DNA of 64,000 nt from Pseudomonas sp. R76 (GTDB lineage Bacteria > Pseudomonadota > Gammaproteobacteria > Pseudomonadales > Pseudomonadaceae): the NCBI RefSeq assembly GCF_009834565.1, contig NZ_CP019428.1, forward strand, positions 186,001 to 250,000. Reading direction: 5' to 3'. Every line of letters begins with the position of its first letter. Position 1 is the stretch's first letter. The translations under genes were made by a program, and so were the position numbers. Of this stretch, positions 56,401-63,458 are shown one piece after another. The notes beneath the pieces are model-generated. The model worked only from the letters and a program-made list of their open reading frames with translations, made no database searches and was not told the origin of the DNA.

Positions 56401-59400
56401 ACGGCGACCAGCTGTACCAGGTCGCCAAGCTCAACAGCGGCAACGACCTGATCCTGAAAAGCGGCGGCGCCGTGACGTTTGAAGGCGTGAAGGACTATCA
56501 CGACGAGAGCCATACCAAGAGCAAGAGCGACATGGCTTGGTTCTCGATGAAGGGCAAAGGCAAAACCGATGAAACCCTGCGCCAGAGCGAACTGGTTGCA
56601 AAAGGGCAGACCGTCATCGAGGCCGTCAATGGCCTGAAAATCGACGTCAAGCAAGTCGACCAGCAAACCGTCAGCCAGACCATCGACACCATGGTCAAGG
56701 CCGACCCGCAATTGGCCTGGATCAAAGAAGCCGAGAAGCGCGGCGACGTGGATTGGCGCCAGGTAAAAGAGCTGCATGACTCCTTCAAGTACAGCAACTC
56801 GGGCATGGGCCAGGGGGCCATGCTGGCGGTCATCATCATCGTCACCATCGTGACGGCAGGCGGCGCGAGCGCATTGGCAGCGTCAGCGGGTAGTGCGGTA
56901 GGCGCCGGCTCTACCATGGCCGCCGGCACAGCTGCGGTTGCGGCGACCAGTACGTCGGCGGCCGTAGCAGCCACCAGTGCCGGGCTTGGCAACATGATGG
57001 CCACCGCCGCACTGACCTCGCTGGCCAGTACCGGTGCTGTGAGTACCATCAATAACAAAGGCAACCTCGGCCTTGCGCTAAAGGACACCTTCAGCAGCAG
57101 CAGCTTGAAAAACGCCGCCATCGCCGGGCTGGCAACCGGGGCGCTGAACTACGCAGACAGTAATTGGTTCAAGGGCGCAAGCCCGGCCGAGGGTGCGGGC
57201 GCGAAAGTCACCACGGCGGGGCCGGTACAGAACCCGGGCTATTCCAGTGATTGGCTCAGCTGGCAGAAAGCGCAGGATGCGGTGCTGCGCGGCGGCACGC
57301 ATGCGGTGATCGAAAGTGGCATCTCCACCGCCATCAACGGCGGCAGCTTGAAAGACAACCTCGGCTCGGCCTTGGTGTCGCAAGGTTTCGACCTTGCTGC
57401 GGCGGCCGGCAACAATGGCATTGGCAACCTCGCGAGCGAGCTGGACCTGAGCCCTGGCTCGACGCAGAAGGTCTTGCTGCATGCGCTCCTCGGTGGCGCG
57501 CTTACAGCGGCCCGAGGCGGCGACTTCAAGACCGGCGCCATCGCCGCCGGTGCGGCTGAAGGCTTGACGGCGATTGCGAACAAAAACCTCGGTAAGTACC
57601 TGGATGAGCGCTTCGTCACCGATGATCAATTCAGAGTCGCCACCGCGCAACTCATCGGTATCGCCGCCGGGTCTCTGGTTAACGGCAACCCGAATGACGC
57701 CGCGTGGGTAGCGGGCAATGTTGAGCGGTACAACGAGCAGCTGCACCCAAGTGCGCCTGAGCTGATTGAAAAGCAAGCACCCGTGCTGGCGGAACAGAAG
57801 AAGATCAGCGTTGAGGAAGCCACGCGCCTGATGGGCGTTGCTCTGGCGTACAACACCGATGAGGGCTGGAGCAAGTCAATCTCGCAAAAAGACGTAGACG
57901 CTATCGACACGCTTACTTTGCAGAATCTGGGCATTGCGCTTGCGCCTATTGCAAACCAATACGCCCGAACTGACGCCTCTGCAGACGGGCGCTCGAGTGG
58001 GTACAGCGGTAATGAAACAGCGGCCTTGATTCTTGATTTCCGCACGACTCGGCCTACGGCTTTCAAAGACAGCACTATCAACATCGACTACCTGGGTGAT
58101 CCGAAAGGGCTCAACACCCAAGGGTTGGTGGATTTCTACGAGACTAACCTGGATTACAGCGGCAAACCGACTGACTACGTCGACCTTGCCAAAGGCCTGG
58201 CGGTAGGGGCTGGCCGCAGTATATGGGGGCAAGTGCAAGGCTTTTCCAAGGTTGCCGGTGGGTTTTTAGGTAATCGCAGCCCACTGGAAGTGACCGACGC
58301 CCTGTTGGGGCCGATTGCCGACCCCTCGGTGGACCGCGGCGGCCAAATCATCACCAGGCAGAAGGGCAGGGAATTTGTCTCGAACTTGCAAGGCAACAGC
58401 TATGAGTCAGCGGCGCAAGTCACTGAGTTGTTGACTGATGGTTTAACCATGATCACGCCTTCCGGCCGATTTGGGCAGGTTTCCAAGTTTGGCGAGGCTT
58501 CAAGCGTCGTCAGGGTCGACGGCGCACTTGTGGCCCGTAGCGACGTCGGTTTGGCCAGCGTGGGGCGCCAGGAAGCGCTTGGCAGCAGCGGCATCGCACG
58601 CGTTGCGGATGACATCCCCAACTATGGCCTGAACCCCACCAGCCTCGACTCGGCCGTGCGCTTCGAGCGCCCAGGCGCCACTGCGACAGCCCCGACCACC
58701 TCGATTGGGAAATACGAGCAAACCGTCTACACCGGTGATGTGGGCAGCTTCGCCAGGGCCGATGACCTTTTCGCGACCCGACGCAATGACATTGTTCTCT
58801 CGAACTACAAAGAGCCTTGCTGCTTCGCGGCCGGCACCAAAGTCTCGACCCCCAACGGCGACCGCACTATCGAGTCGCTCAAAGTCGGCGACGTGGTCTG
58901 GAGCAAACCCGAAAAAGGCGGCAAACCCTTCGCCGCTAAAATTCTGGCCACCCATCAACGCTCTGACCAACCGATTTACCGCCTCAAGCTGAAAAGCGTT
59001 CGCGCCGACGGCAAAGCGCAAGGCGAAACCCTGCTGGTCACCCCCGGCCACCCGTTCTACGTTCCGGCCAAGCGCGACTTTATCTCTGTAATCGATCTGA
59101 AGCCGGGCGACCTGCTGCAATCCCTGGCAGATGGCGACACGGACAACACGTCATCTGAGGTTGAGTCGCTGGAGCTTTACCTGCCAGTGGGCAAGACGTA
59201 CAACCTGACGGTTGATGTGGGGCACACGTTCTACGTTGGGGATCTGAAGACGTGGGTGCACAATACGGGGCCGTGTGCGCTGCCTGATGATTATTTCAGT
59301 GCAAAAGCAACGGGCTCGAACAATCCATATAACTCTCAAACTACTAGGGTTGAACTTGAGTCCATCTACGGGCGTGATAACGTTGCGTCCACTACAGTCC

Positions 59401-59783
59401 CGCCAGTGGACGGGCGCAATGTGCGTTTGGCAGGGCAACGGCACCCTGTCACCGGGGTCGTTTTCGATAACAAAGGGTTTCCTGTATTCGATGATGTCAT
59501 TGCATTCGATACTCGGATATCAATTGATAAGTTTAAGTCGGCGAGTTACGAGGGGCAGATGAAGCTTGCGACTCAAGATTTGGCGGCAGCTATTCAGCAA
59601 GGGCAGCTTCAAACCTCAAGCTTTACGGCTAAGCAGCTCGAACAGATAAACGCAGGTGCTAAGAAAATTGATGGATATACTTGGCATCACCATCAGGACA
59701 GCGGGCGAATGCAATTGGTCCCCGAGTTGGTACATAAAAAAACTGGTCACATAGGCGGCGAAGCAATGGGGGGTGGAATGTGA
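50451..59783 (+). CDS. TpsA/CdiA-like exoprotein with HINT and WHH nuclease toxin domains
   Basis: This 3110-residue exoprotein is secreted by the adjacent TpsB. It has an extended N-terminal signal (about 1-50), the TPS hemagglutinin secretion domain (about 50-180, with ANPYGITCSGCGFINT), and long filamentous-hemagglutinin repeats with LDN/NQNG motifs. A pretoxin region follows near NVERYN (about 2424). A HINT domain runs from CysCys2790-2791 through TPGHPFYV to VHN2936-2938. The C-terminal 170 residues form a WHH-type HNH nuclease: Trp3078-His-His-His, then LVPELVHKKTGHIGG. HINT probably cleaves after Asn2938 to free the toxin, which then cuts DNA in a neighbouring cell. The codon composition turns A+T-richer after HINT. 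ATG 50457 is an alternative start. Confidence 0.9.
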   Translation: MTMDVRHFAFLARQPSAALKPRDSFFGLPKRGLVLILANALFWQPLLAQAEGIVVSAPGTTVGQAGNGVPVVNIATPNGSGLSHNQFKDYNVGPNGVILNNATGAVTNTQLGGYIIGNPNLKGGAANVILNEVNGGSPSQLRGFTEVAGQSAKVIVANPYGITCSGCGFINTPNATLTTGKPILDQNGRLERYQVDGGAVTIDGQGLNASNVDRFEIITRSAKINAQINARELTVIAGRNDVDAQSLKATARADDGSAKPELAIDSSALGGMYAGAIKLVGTEAGVGVKLDGTLAASGGDIQLDANGHLSMAQTSATGNIKVTAQNVNLTDKVYATGNVQVTSAQVLVNQQSVAAGQRIELNAASITNPGIIEAGVAADNSRNATGDLVVNTQNLTTTGNLLASRALAITAAQTLTNQGAIIQAKTVSVSTDKLTNRGATARVYGEQHLALNAPAIVNVGGLIRFGEGQAATLDSASLDNRQGRIEMSGGSLVLTSTDLNNNSGQIIASNLTVNAGNLNNQNGVLVADALTVNAGDLDNSLKGLIQADNGALNLTVANAFNNYQGYAQASTDLNLHAGSVSSNANGVLSANTGKLTLATAQQLNNAQGRLQAGQGDVELHAANLDNQNGVIVGKQLLLDVSGGNIDNRAGRVVGDYLDVRASGLDNRNAGLLAGGAPGVSLLLKGPGQLLNAQGRIQSEGQLQLQGERLDNSAGILIGTSVDVTAQTLNNSNQGSLVSNGGDVTLNVSDLLTNAGGVIDAGERSVLVKALTTLNNSGGTVRGKRLDIAAQHLNNDAGQLLAGNQGLSYSGQDVSNRKGLILSGGAHTQLDTASLDNLGGTVQGDTLTVTANTVDNSSGGLMASLLGNLQLTVEALANRGGKLFGKEQVTISGATLDNSGNGQISGNQLSLTSRDTLTNRGGLIEANQGLTLDGGNLDNSAGGQLRALGGANSSLNLSSTLNNQNGTLEFGSTAFSLDTTHLNNQGGQLQHAGNGLFRLNTASLTGSQGTINGLGTADWAFGSVDGLGRVQLNEALTYKSTQGLALKAGDRMASSKGLIIDVASLDNGGELLSDGDLSITLSGDLANSGRIATQQNLSVTANNLSQNGGRLAGNNTQLKLSGTLDNLGFLTARQQLDIAAAQIGNRGTMGAQGAVNLTAVNGITNGADSLLFSGGDLTLRANGFANSYGDVYSKGNFTFAGVDGGRAVLFSNRSGTVESEGYIGISAGFIENAKDKFELGQTLQTGSLSWVCGQHCGEKDSWRRGTITINETYLEAAIQDSASARLVAGKDLLLQGDTVQNRNSLMAANGNLSITAQDLLNEGSSTRTGQRKIVINTPGHVDKHLWERMEYVDVPTFNNATAAGNFDQAKFEALKALSPNSAPFRQTSDVTTWTPNGGLAYDAVLQAGGTVDLSNVTNKIQNGTLHDNTLAQLTGTLGNDQTGIPVGGININLSKHVNDASAQAPGSVLPAVTLTPGGGFVPVDYTGTPFAPVDPTTSPYFQLPKGDYGLFVKSADPTSHYLIETNPEFTSASGFFSSDYMLGKLGFNSDNAWRRLGDGQYETRLIRDAVIAQTGQRFLAGGLLSDADQFRYLMDNALASKDALRLSVGVTLTSQQVGALTHDIVWMENRVVDGQTVLVPVLYLAQAESRNVRGNSLIQGRDLNLVTGGDLVNVGTLRASNNLSAVSSGSIYNGGLMEAGNNLSLLAQDSIRNAMGGEIRGSQVSLASIKGDITNDNTAIQVREGVGMRTLTDASASTITARGNLAIDAGRDLNNHGALVAGNDATLTAGRDLNLVAASDTSVIHKTIDGGEKSTITTDVKNLAATVTAGGNLNMQAGQDVNIIGSNATAGKDLNIQAGRDLNVASVSDMHNVEGKEKDGKKRIKTADEQTTQVASVLTAGANFTSQAGRDTTLVASKISAGNEAYLYSGDKLNLLAAQNSTHTLYDMKENGGWGAKKAKRDEVTQTTNVGTEIKTAGNLTLVSNGDQLYQVAKLNSGNDLILKSGGAVTFEGVKDYHDESHTKSKSDMAWFSMKGKGKTDETLRQSELVAKGQTVIEAVNGLKIDVKQVDQQTVSQTIDTMVKADPQLAWIKEAEKRGDVDWRQVKELHDSFKYSNSGMGQGAMLAVIIIVTIVTAGGASALAASAGSAVGAGSTMAAGTAAVAATSTSAAVAATSAGLGNMMATAALTSLASTGAVSTINNKGNLGLALKDTFSSSSLKNAAIAGLATGALNYADSNWFKGASPAEGAGAKVTTAGPVQNPGYSSDWLSWQKAQDAVLRGGTHAVIESGISTAINGGSLKDNLGSALVSQGFDLAAAAGNNGIGNLASELDLSPGSTQKVLLHALLGGALTAARGGDFKTGAIAAGAAEGLTAIANKNLGKYLDERFVTDDQFRVATAQLIGIAAGSLVNGNPNDAAWVAGNVERYNEQLHPSAPELIEKQAPVLAEQKKISVEEATRLMGVALAYNTDEGWSKSISQKDVDAIDTLTLQNLGIALAPIANQYARTDASADGRSSGYSGNETAALILDFRTTRPTAFKDSTINIDYLGDPKGLNTQGLVDFYETNLDYSGKPTDYVDLAKGLAVGAGRSIWGQVQGFSKVAGGFLGNRSPLEVTDALLGPIADPSVDRGGQIITRQKGREFVSNLQGNSYESAAQVTELLTDGLTMITPSGRFGQVSKFGEASSVVRVDGALVARSDVGLASVGRQEALGSSGIARVADDIPNYGLNPTSLDSAVRFERPGATATAPTTSIGKYEQTVYTGDVGSFARADDLFATRRNDIVLSNYKEPCCFAAGTKVSTPNGDRTIESLKVGDVVWSKPEKGGKPFAAKILATHQRSDQPIYRLKLKSVRADGKAQGETLLVTPGHPFYVPAKRDFISVIDLKPGDLLQSLADGDTDNTSSEVESLELYLPVGKTYNLTVDVGHTFYVGDLKTWVHNTGPCALPDDYFSAKATGSNNPYNSQTTRVELESIYGRDNVASTTVPPVDGRNVRLAGQRHPVTGVVFDNKGFPVFDDVIAFDTRISIDKFKSASYEGQMKLATQDLAAAIQQGQLQTSSFTAKQLEQINAGAKKIDGYTWHHHQDSGRMQLVPELVHKKTGHIGGEAMGGGM

Positions 59784-59785
59784 CG

Positions 59786-60163
59786 ATGAATTTTAAAGTG
59801 GCGGGTGATTACAGTGATGAGTTATTGGCCTTTGTATTAACTTGTCTTTTTTGCGGGGCTATAGAAAAACAAGAGTTTAACGCGTGGTGTGCTCAGGCTG
59901 TTTCGTTGAGTGATGCGCCGGATTTTTTGTTTGACTTGATAGAGTTTAATGATGAGATCTTCAAAATATATAAGGTGATTGGGTATGTGCCTCACTGGGA
60001 GCATTCTGACGCCTATGAATATGCACTATACGGCATTGCGGTCGGTCGAGGATTTGAACCCTATGATATGCCGGTATCCCCAGATGAAGCGCTTGCCAAT
60101 CTTGATGCATTGCCAGAGGTTAAAAGAGTGTTTGTTGAGGTATTTGACTTTATTAGTCTTTGA
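59786..60163 (+). CDS. Probable immunity protein for the WHH toxin
   Basis: This acidic protein of about 125 residues starts within 3 bases of the TpsA stop; a GTG at 59780 overlaps it by 4 bp. GGGGTGGA serves as ribosome site for the ATG at 59786. The position directly after a toxin domain, the small size, the acidity and the A+T-rich codons fit a cognate immunity protein. I do not recognise the family. Landmarks are FNAWCAQAVSLSDAPDF, GYVPHWEHSDAYEYALYG and a C-terminal VFVEVFDF. It does not look like SUKH/SMI1. Confidence 0.7.
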   Translation: MNFKVAGDYSDELLAFVLTCLFCGAIEKQEFNAWCAQAVSLSDAPDFLFDLIEFNDEIFKIYKVIGYVPHWEHSDAYEYALYGIAVGRGFEPYDMPVSPDEALANLDALPEVKRVFVEVFDFISL

Positions 60164-60210
60164 TTGAGGGAAAAGTGGGATTCAGAAGTCGCAGGAGCAA
60201 AGGGGGCGAA

Positions 60211-60311
60211 GAAATAGGGGAAATAGGGGGTAGACCACTTTTTGTGGTCTGTCAGGACGCCCAATATGTGAGTAAAACGAATAGAGAAAATGGTGGCCTG
60301 ACCTCTATTTC
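60211..60311. repeat. MITE-like inverted repeat in the toxin-immunity array
   Basis: Imperfect arms GAAATAGGGGGTAGACCAC (about 60220-60238) and, read in reverse, GAAATAGAGGTCAGGCCACC (about 60311-60292) face each other over about 90 bp. Inside the left arm is the hairpin AGACCAC/GTGGTCT (60232-60250). It separates the immunity gene from the next small ORF. Confidence 0.6.
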
Positions 60312-60344
60312 CTTTCTGTTTCCTTTGGGGGGTGGGTATTAAGT

Positions 60345-60779
60345 ATGAATCCAAATGATTATTTAGGCGGATCATTGATTGAGGCTTTAGCGAATTTTAG
60401 GAAGTCAATGCCGATGGTTGATTACGCTAAAGTTGAAGATGATGAGTTTTTAAAGTTGCCAGAATGCGGTATCTACTTTCAATCCGGTGGCGACGGAGTT
60501 ATTGCGGCTTACAGAGTTTATTATCAGGCCACGGAGGAGTATTTTCAGGCTGACTCCGAAACAAAGAGGGAGTGTCTAGATATTGAGACCGTCGACGATT
60601 CAATCAATCTTCTTGGACAGCCTGCGCGGGATGTACCCTCCATACGTATTCCCGGAAGAGCACCTACAAGTCCTGGGTGTGAGTTTTCATTAAAGCAGAA
60701 AGTTATAACCGTTCATTATGACGCAGAAAGTCGACTTGTTACTTGTGTGCATGTCAGAAATAAAGCTGGAAGTGTGTAA
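60345..60779 (+). CDS. Small unknown protein, possible orphan immunity
   Basis: This 144-residue soluble protein has LLGQPARDVPSIR followed by a C-terminal beta region VITVHYDAESRLVTCVHV. The layout recalls small immunity-like proteins near pyocins and polymorphic toxins (DUF6392-like), but I cannot confirm it. A+T-rich codons and its place after the toxin cassette suggest an acquired orphan immunity gene. No ribosome site stronger than a weak GGGTATTAAG precedes the ATG. Confidence 0.5.
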   Translation: MNPNDYLGGSLIEALANFRKSMPMVDYAKVEDDEFLKLPECGIYFQSGGDGVIAAYRVYYQATEEYFQADSETKRECLDIETVDDSINLLGQPARDVPSIRIPGRAPTSPGCEFSLKQKVITVHYDAESRLVTCVHVRNKAGSV

Positions 60780-60844
60780 GGGATGTAGCAAAAAGTTAAA
60801 ATAGGATGGCCCACAGTTTTTTGGGATAGGACTAACAAAGAGTG

Positions 60845-60902
60845 CGGGCAGACTATGTTGAATAGAAGTGTTTTGTTGTTTAAATAAATCTGCCCATTTA
60901 TT
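60845..60902. repeat. Degenerate palindromic spacer
   Basis: GGGCAGACTATGTTGAAT (from 60846) and TTTAAATAAATCTGCCCATTT (around 60880-60900) form an imperfect inverted repeat. Its right half matches the TTAAGTAAATC..CCC half of the spacers at 62072 and 62718. It sits just before the next small gene. Confidence 0.4.
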
Positions 60903-60913
60903 GTTGTGGAAGT

Positions 60914-61318
60914 ATGAAGCTCGAAGCCGAAAATAGTCCTGTAATAGCTGATGTTAGTCAGGCGCAGCTTATAAAAACGCTAAAGAAATTAAAAAGCTAT
61001 GGTCCTAGCTCATTCGCATGTATTACCGACGATGAAGGTAACTACTTGCAAGTTGCGGGAGGTAGGTATACTTGTTTCATTGAGCGATATGACGCTAAAA
61101 ATAAAAAGCTGTTTAGAGGTTTTCATTCAAATTCCAGCATGAACTTTGAAGATGGGGCTTTACTGTCGTTTGGAGGAGGGCGCGTTGAATTGAGAAAAGA
61201 TGAGTGGTTTAATATTGATGATGTGATTGAGGTCTTTTCTCTGTTTAGTCAAAATCAGGCTTTGCCAGAAAGTATACATTGGCGCGAAATAAATGTTTTG
61301 AATCAGAGCAGCAGTTGA
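60914..61318 (+). CDS. Small unknown protein, possible orphan immunity
   Basis: This 134-residue soluble protein has a beta-rich middle: SFACITDDEGNYLQVAGGRYTCFIERYD, then FEDGALLSFGGGRVELRKDEWF. This is the look of the small immunity proteins that accompany nuclease and deaminase toxins. No family is recognised. A+T-rich composition and surrounding palindromic spacers mark it as a cassette gene. It may protect against toxins delivered by other strains. Confidence 0.5.
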   Translation: MKLEAENSPVIADVSQAQLIKTLKKLKSYGPSSFACITDDEGNYLQVAGGRYTCFIERYDAKNKKLFRGFHSNSSMNFEDGALLSFGGGRVELRKDEWFNIDDVIEVFSLFSQNQALPESIHWREINVLNQSSS

Positions 61319-61451
61319 GTAAACGAGGTCAGATCACGACCTTAATAATGCCTTAGTGTTCGTATTGTGTTATGACCCAAATTTTTCCAACCCCGGGTTG
61401 TCTATTTAGCAGTGGTTGAAAAGCCATGGCAGCAGAAAAGGAACTTCGACA

Positions 61452-62072
61452 ATGATATATCGGAGCGTATACCGAAAAGGTCTTTACCTGGTAACTCTGT
61501 TCAGTCTAACGCTATTAACAGGCTGCTCAGGCATTCCCTACGAAAAGCCCGAGGACCAGATTTCCATCCAAAAGGATCTTTCCGTAAGGCCTGACGAGAT
61601 TGTCACGATGACTCAGGTGACCTGGTGCACCTATCCTTATGGTGACATGACACCGTGTCATCCACAGGACGCACTGGCGGTACAGACGCGCACAAAGCTG
61701 ATACTTGCCAGTTATAGCAGTCAGCACTATAAACCCGACTTAACAGTCATGGTCAGTGACGTCATGTGCGCTCACCTCTTCGAGTCCAGAGAGACCTCAC
61801 CAAATTTCTATTTATTCACCCAAGAGTATGCGCTGCAGGTTTGGACAGTCGATGTGCACAATAAACCGGATATGAAGAAAAAAAAGCTCATGCTCAACGT
61901 CATGGTGCCGGACGGAAAAAAAGCCTATTTGGGGCCAGAGGGTAATTTTGTGGAAGCCACTGGGCGGACCAGTGAGGCAATTTATGTTTCGAGGACTTCT
62001 GCCGTTGTCTATACAACCAATACAGAGATCATGCAGATGATCAATCCTTGTGGCCGGGAGCTTAAAAAATGA
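61452..62072 (+). CDS. Lipoprotein of unknown function
   Basis: This 206-residue protein has a lipoprotein signal peptide with lipobox LLTGC (near residue 26) and a mature domain with several cysteines (TWCTYPYGD, TPCHPQD, DVMCAHLF, NPCGREL). AAGGAA lies upstream of the ATG at 61452; an upstream in-frame start lacks a signal-like context. Composition is intermediate between the cassette genes and the genome. Not recognised. Confidence 0.58.
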   Translation: MIYRSVYRKGLYLVTLFSLTLLTGCSGIPYEKPEDQISIQKDLSVRPDEIVTMTQVTWCTYPYGDMTPCHPQDALAVQTRTKLILASYSSQHYKPDLTVMVSDVMCAHLFESRETSPNFYLFTQEYALQVWTVDVHNKPDMKKKKLMLNVMVPDGKKAYLGPEGNFVEATGRTSEAIYVSRTSAVVYTTNTEIMQMINPCGRELKK

Positions 62073-62131
62073 AAAGGGGACGATTTATCTAATCGAAATG
62101 CTCCGCCAGTTAAGTAATTCGGCCCACTGTT
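62072..62131. repeat. Palindromic spacer element, copy 1
   Basis: AGGGGACGATTTATCTAAT (62075-62093) is approximately complementary to the segment GTTAAGTAATTCGGCCCACTG (62109-62129). The element begins at the stop of the lipoprotein gene and lies about 55 bases before the next start. It resembles the copy at 62718-62781. Confidence 0.6.
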
Positions 62132-62186
62132 CTTCCTTTACCTGCTTGTTCAACAGGCGCACCACTCACTCAAACAAGGAAGTCTA

Positions 62187-62690
62187 ATGGGTACCTCACT
62201 CCCCTTCTGGCTCATTATCGCAGCCGTCACGGCTTACGTTGCAAGCACACGCGGGCGCTCAGGTCCCCGGTGGTTTGCGATCTCGCTCTTCCTTTCCGCG
62301 TTCGCCCTGGTCGCTGTGTTGTTAATGCCCCGGCTGGCAAAGACCGGTGTTGACGCCTTGGTGCACCCGGATCTGCGCCCTTGCCCAGCCTGCAACCAAT
62401 CCATCCAGGCGGCGGCCTCTCGCAGTAAGCACTGCGGGGCGCAAGTGGAGCCGATTGCCTTGAGAGATCGAAGCGGTTGGGTAGCGCGTATGACGGCCAA
62501 TACGGATGAGGCGTTTGAACGGATGGCGTCACAGATGGCGCTCATCGATGTACCGACAGTGCTTGATGAGCCGCCACACCTTTACGCGGGGCCGTTTGAG
62601 GAAAAGGCCGAGGCGCAAAACGTACTCAAATTCCTGAAGTCTGAACATGGCTTGGATGGGCTGGTGACGTGGCGGTCGGTGAAGCGATAA
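62187..62690 (+). CDS. Membrane protein with degenerate zinc ribbon
   Basis: This 167-residue protein has two TM segments (about 5-22 and 30-48), then CPACNQSIQAAASRSKHCG. That looks like a zinc ribbon in which one of the four expected cysteines is Ser (SKHCG in place of CKHCG). The C-terminal part (LYAGPFEEKAEAQNVLKFL) is SPOR-like in style, as seen in proteins that bind peptidoglycan. AAGGAAG precedes the ATG. It sits between two palindromic spacers. The function is unknown. Confidence 0.58.
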   Translation: MGTSLPFWLIIAAVTAYVASTRGRSGPRWFAISLFLSAFALVAVLLMPRLAKTGVDALVHPDLRPCPACNQSIQAAASRSKHCGAQVEPIALRDRSGWVARMTANTDEAFERMASQMALIDVPTVLDEPPHLYAGPFEEKAEAQNVLKFLKSEHGLDGLVTWRSVKR

Positions 62691-62717
62691 CAAGAGATAT
62701 AGCCGGTAAATGCGAAA

Positions 62718-62781
62718 ATAGGGGAGGCTTATCTAATTGTCCAACGCCCTCTGTCGCTTAAGTAAATCCGCTTCCCTTATT
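62718..62781. repeat. Palindromic spacer element, copy 2
   Basis: ATAGGGGAGGCTTATCTAA (62718-62736) pairs imperfectly with CTTAAGTAAATCCGCTTCCC (62757-62776) and the following TTATT. It shares half-sites GGGGA..TTATCTAA and TTAAGTAA with copy 1 and again lies shortly before a gene start (62813). Confidence 0.6.
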
Positions 62782-62812
62782 GCAGCCAATACACACGAAC
62801 GGACGGCAATAA

Positions 62813-63412
62813 ATGTCTATCAATAAAGACTGGACCCCCGGCTTTGGCGAGATCGTTACATGGTTCGCCATGGACAAGGCAGGCGCAATCGCCGTGATGG
62901 TGAATAACTGCTTTGGTCGTTTGCCGGCCGTGTTGTTAGCGCTGCCTGATGTAGAGTCGAAGTTGGATCGATTGAGCGAATACCTGTGGGAGGAGTCTGT
63001 CGAGTTCGATACCTACCCTGAGAGCAAACAAGGTGAAACGATGCTTGGCCTGTATTCCGCTCGCACCTATCGGCACCTTGCCCGAAGAGCAGACGTAGAA
63101 GCATTCATCGGTGAGCGCTCGTCAGCGGAGTTGGCGTTGACGGAATATAACGTGCCGTCGGTCAAAGGGTTCTATGTTTACCATGGGGTGGAAGGCAGCG
63201 TGCCCAATGAAGATTACCCGGTGGGCTATGAGGGGCAGAGCCAGATAGGGGATTATTTCAGGTATTTGCTGCCCACTATTACGGCGAGCATTGAGGATAT
63301 ACCTGCGCCACTCAGAGGGTGCATCGCGGTGTGTGAGTCGTTTGAATTTTCTGAACGGTCTTTTTGGTCCAGCGATTGGGTTGATGCGTATTTTCGTACC
63401 TTGTATGGGTGA
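62813..63412 (+). CDS. Unknown soluble protein, possible immunity-type cassette gene
   Basis: This 199-residue protein has no TM or signal. It begins SINKDWTPGFGEIVTWF and ends FEFSERSFWSSDWVDAYFRTLYG. It is acidic, with many aromatic residues, like immunity proteins, and is preceded by a palindromic spacer of the type found in front of its neighbours. I do not recognise the family. Confidence 0.52.
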   Translation: MSINKDWTPGFGEIVTWFAMDKAGAIAVMVNNCFGRLPAVLLALPDVESKLDRLSEYLWEESVEFDTYPESKQGETMLGLYSARTYRHLARRADVEAFIGERSSAELALTEYNVPSVKGFYVYHGVEGSVPNEDYPVGYEGQSQIGDYFRYLLPTITASIEDIPAPLRGCIAVCESFEFSERSFWSSDWVDAYFRTLYG

Positions 63413-63458
63413 CGTTGCGCGTATCAGTTGGGCGGCGCCAGGGCCGCCCGGTTTCTAC

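Noticed and set aside
58818..59270. Possible splicing intein inside the TpsA gene
   Set aside because: A HINT fold is present, but there is no C-extein Cys/Ser/Thr context joined to a conserved host domain. The C-terminal part is a toxin, so cleavage is more likely than splicing.
60160..60342. A 60-codon plus-strand ORF between the immunity gene and the next gene
   Set aside because: Most of it consists of the inverted-repeat element (repeated GGGG/GAAAT tracts), and its product is low complexity.
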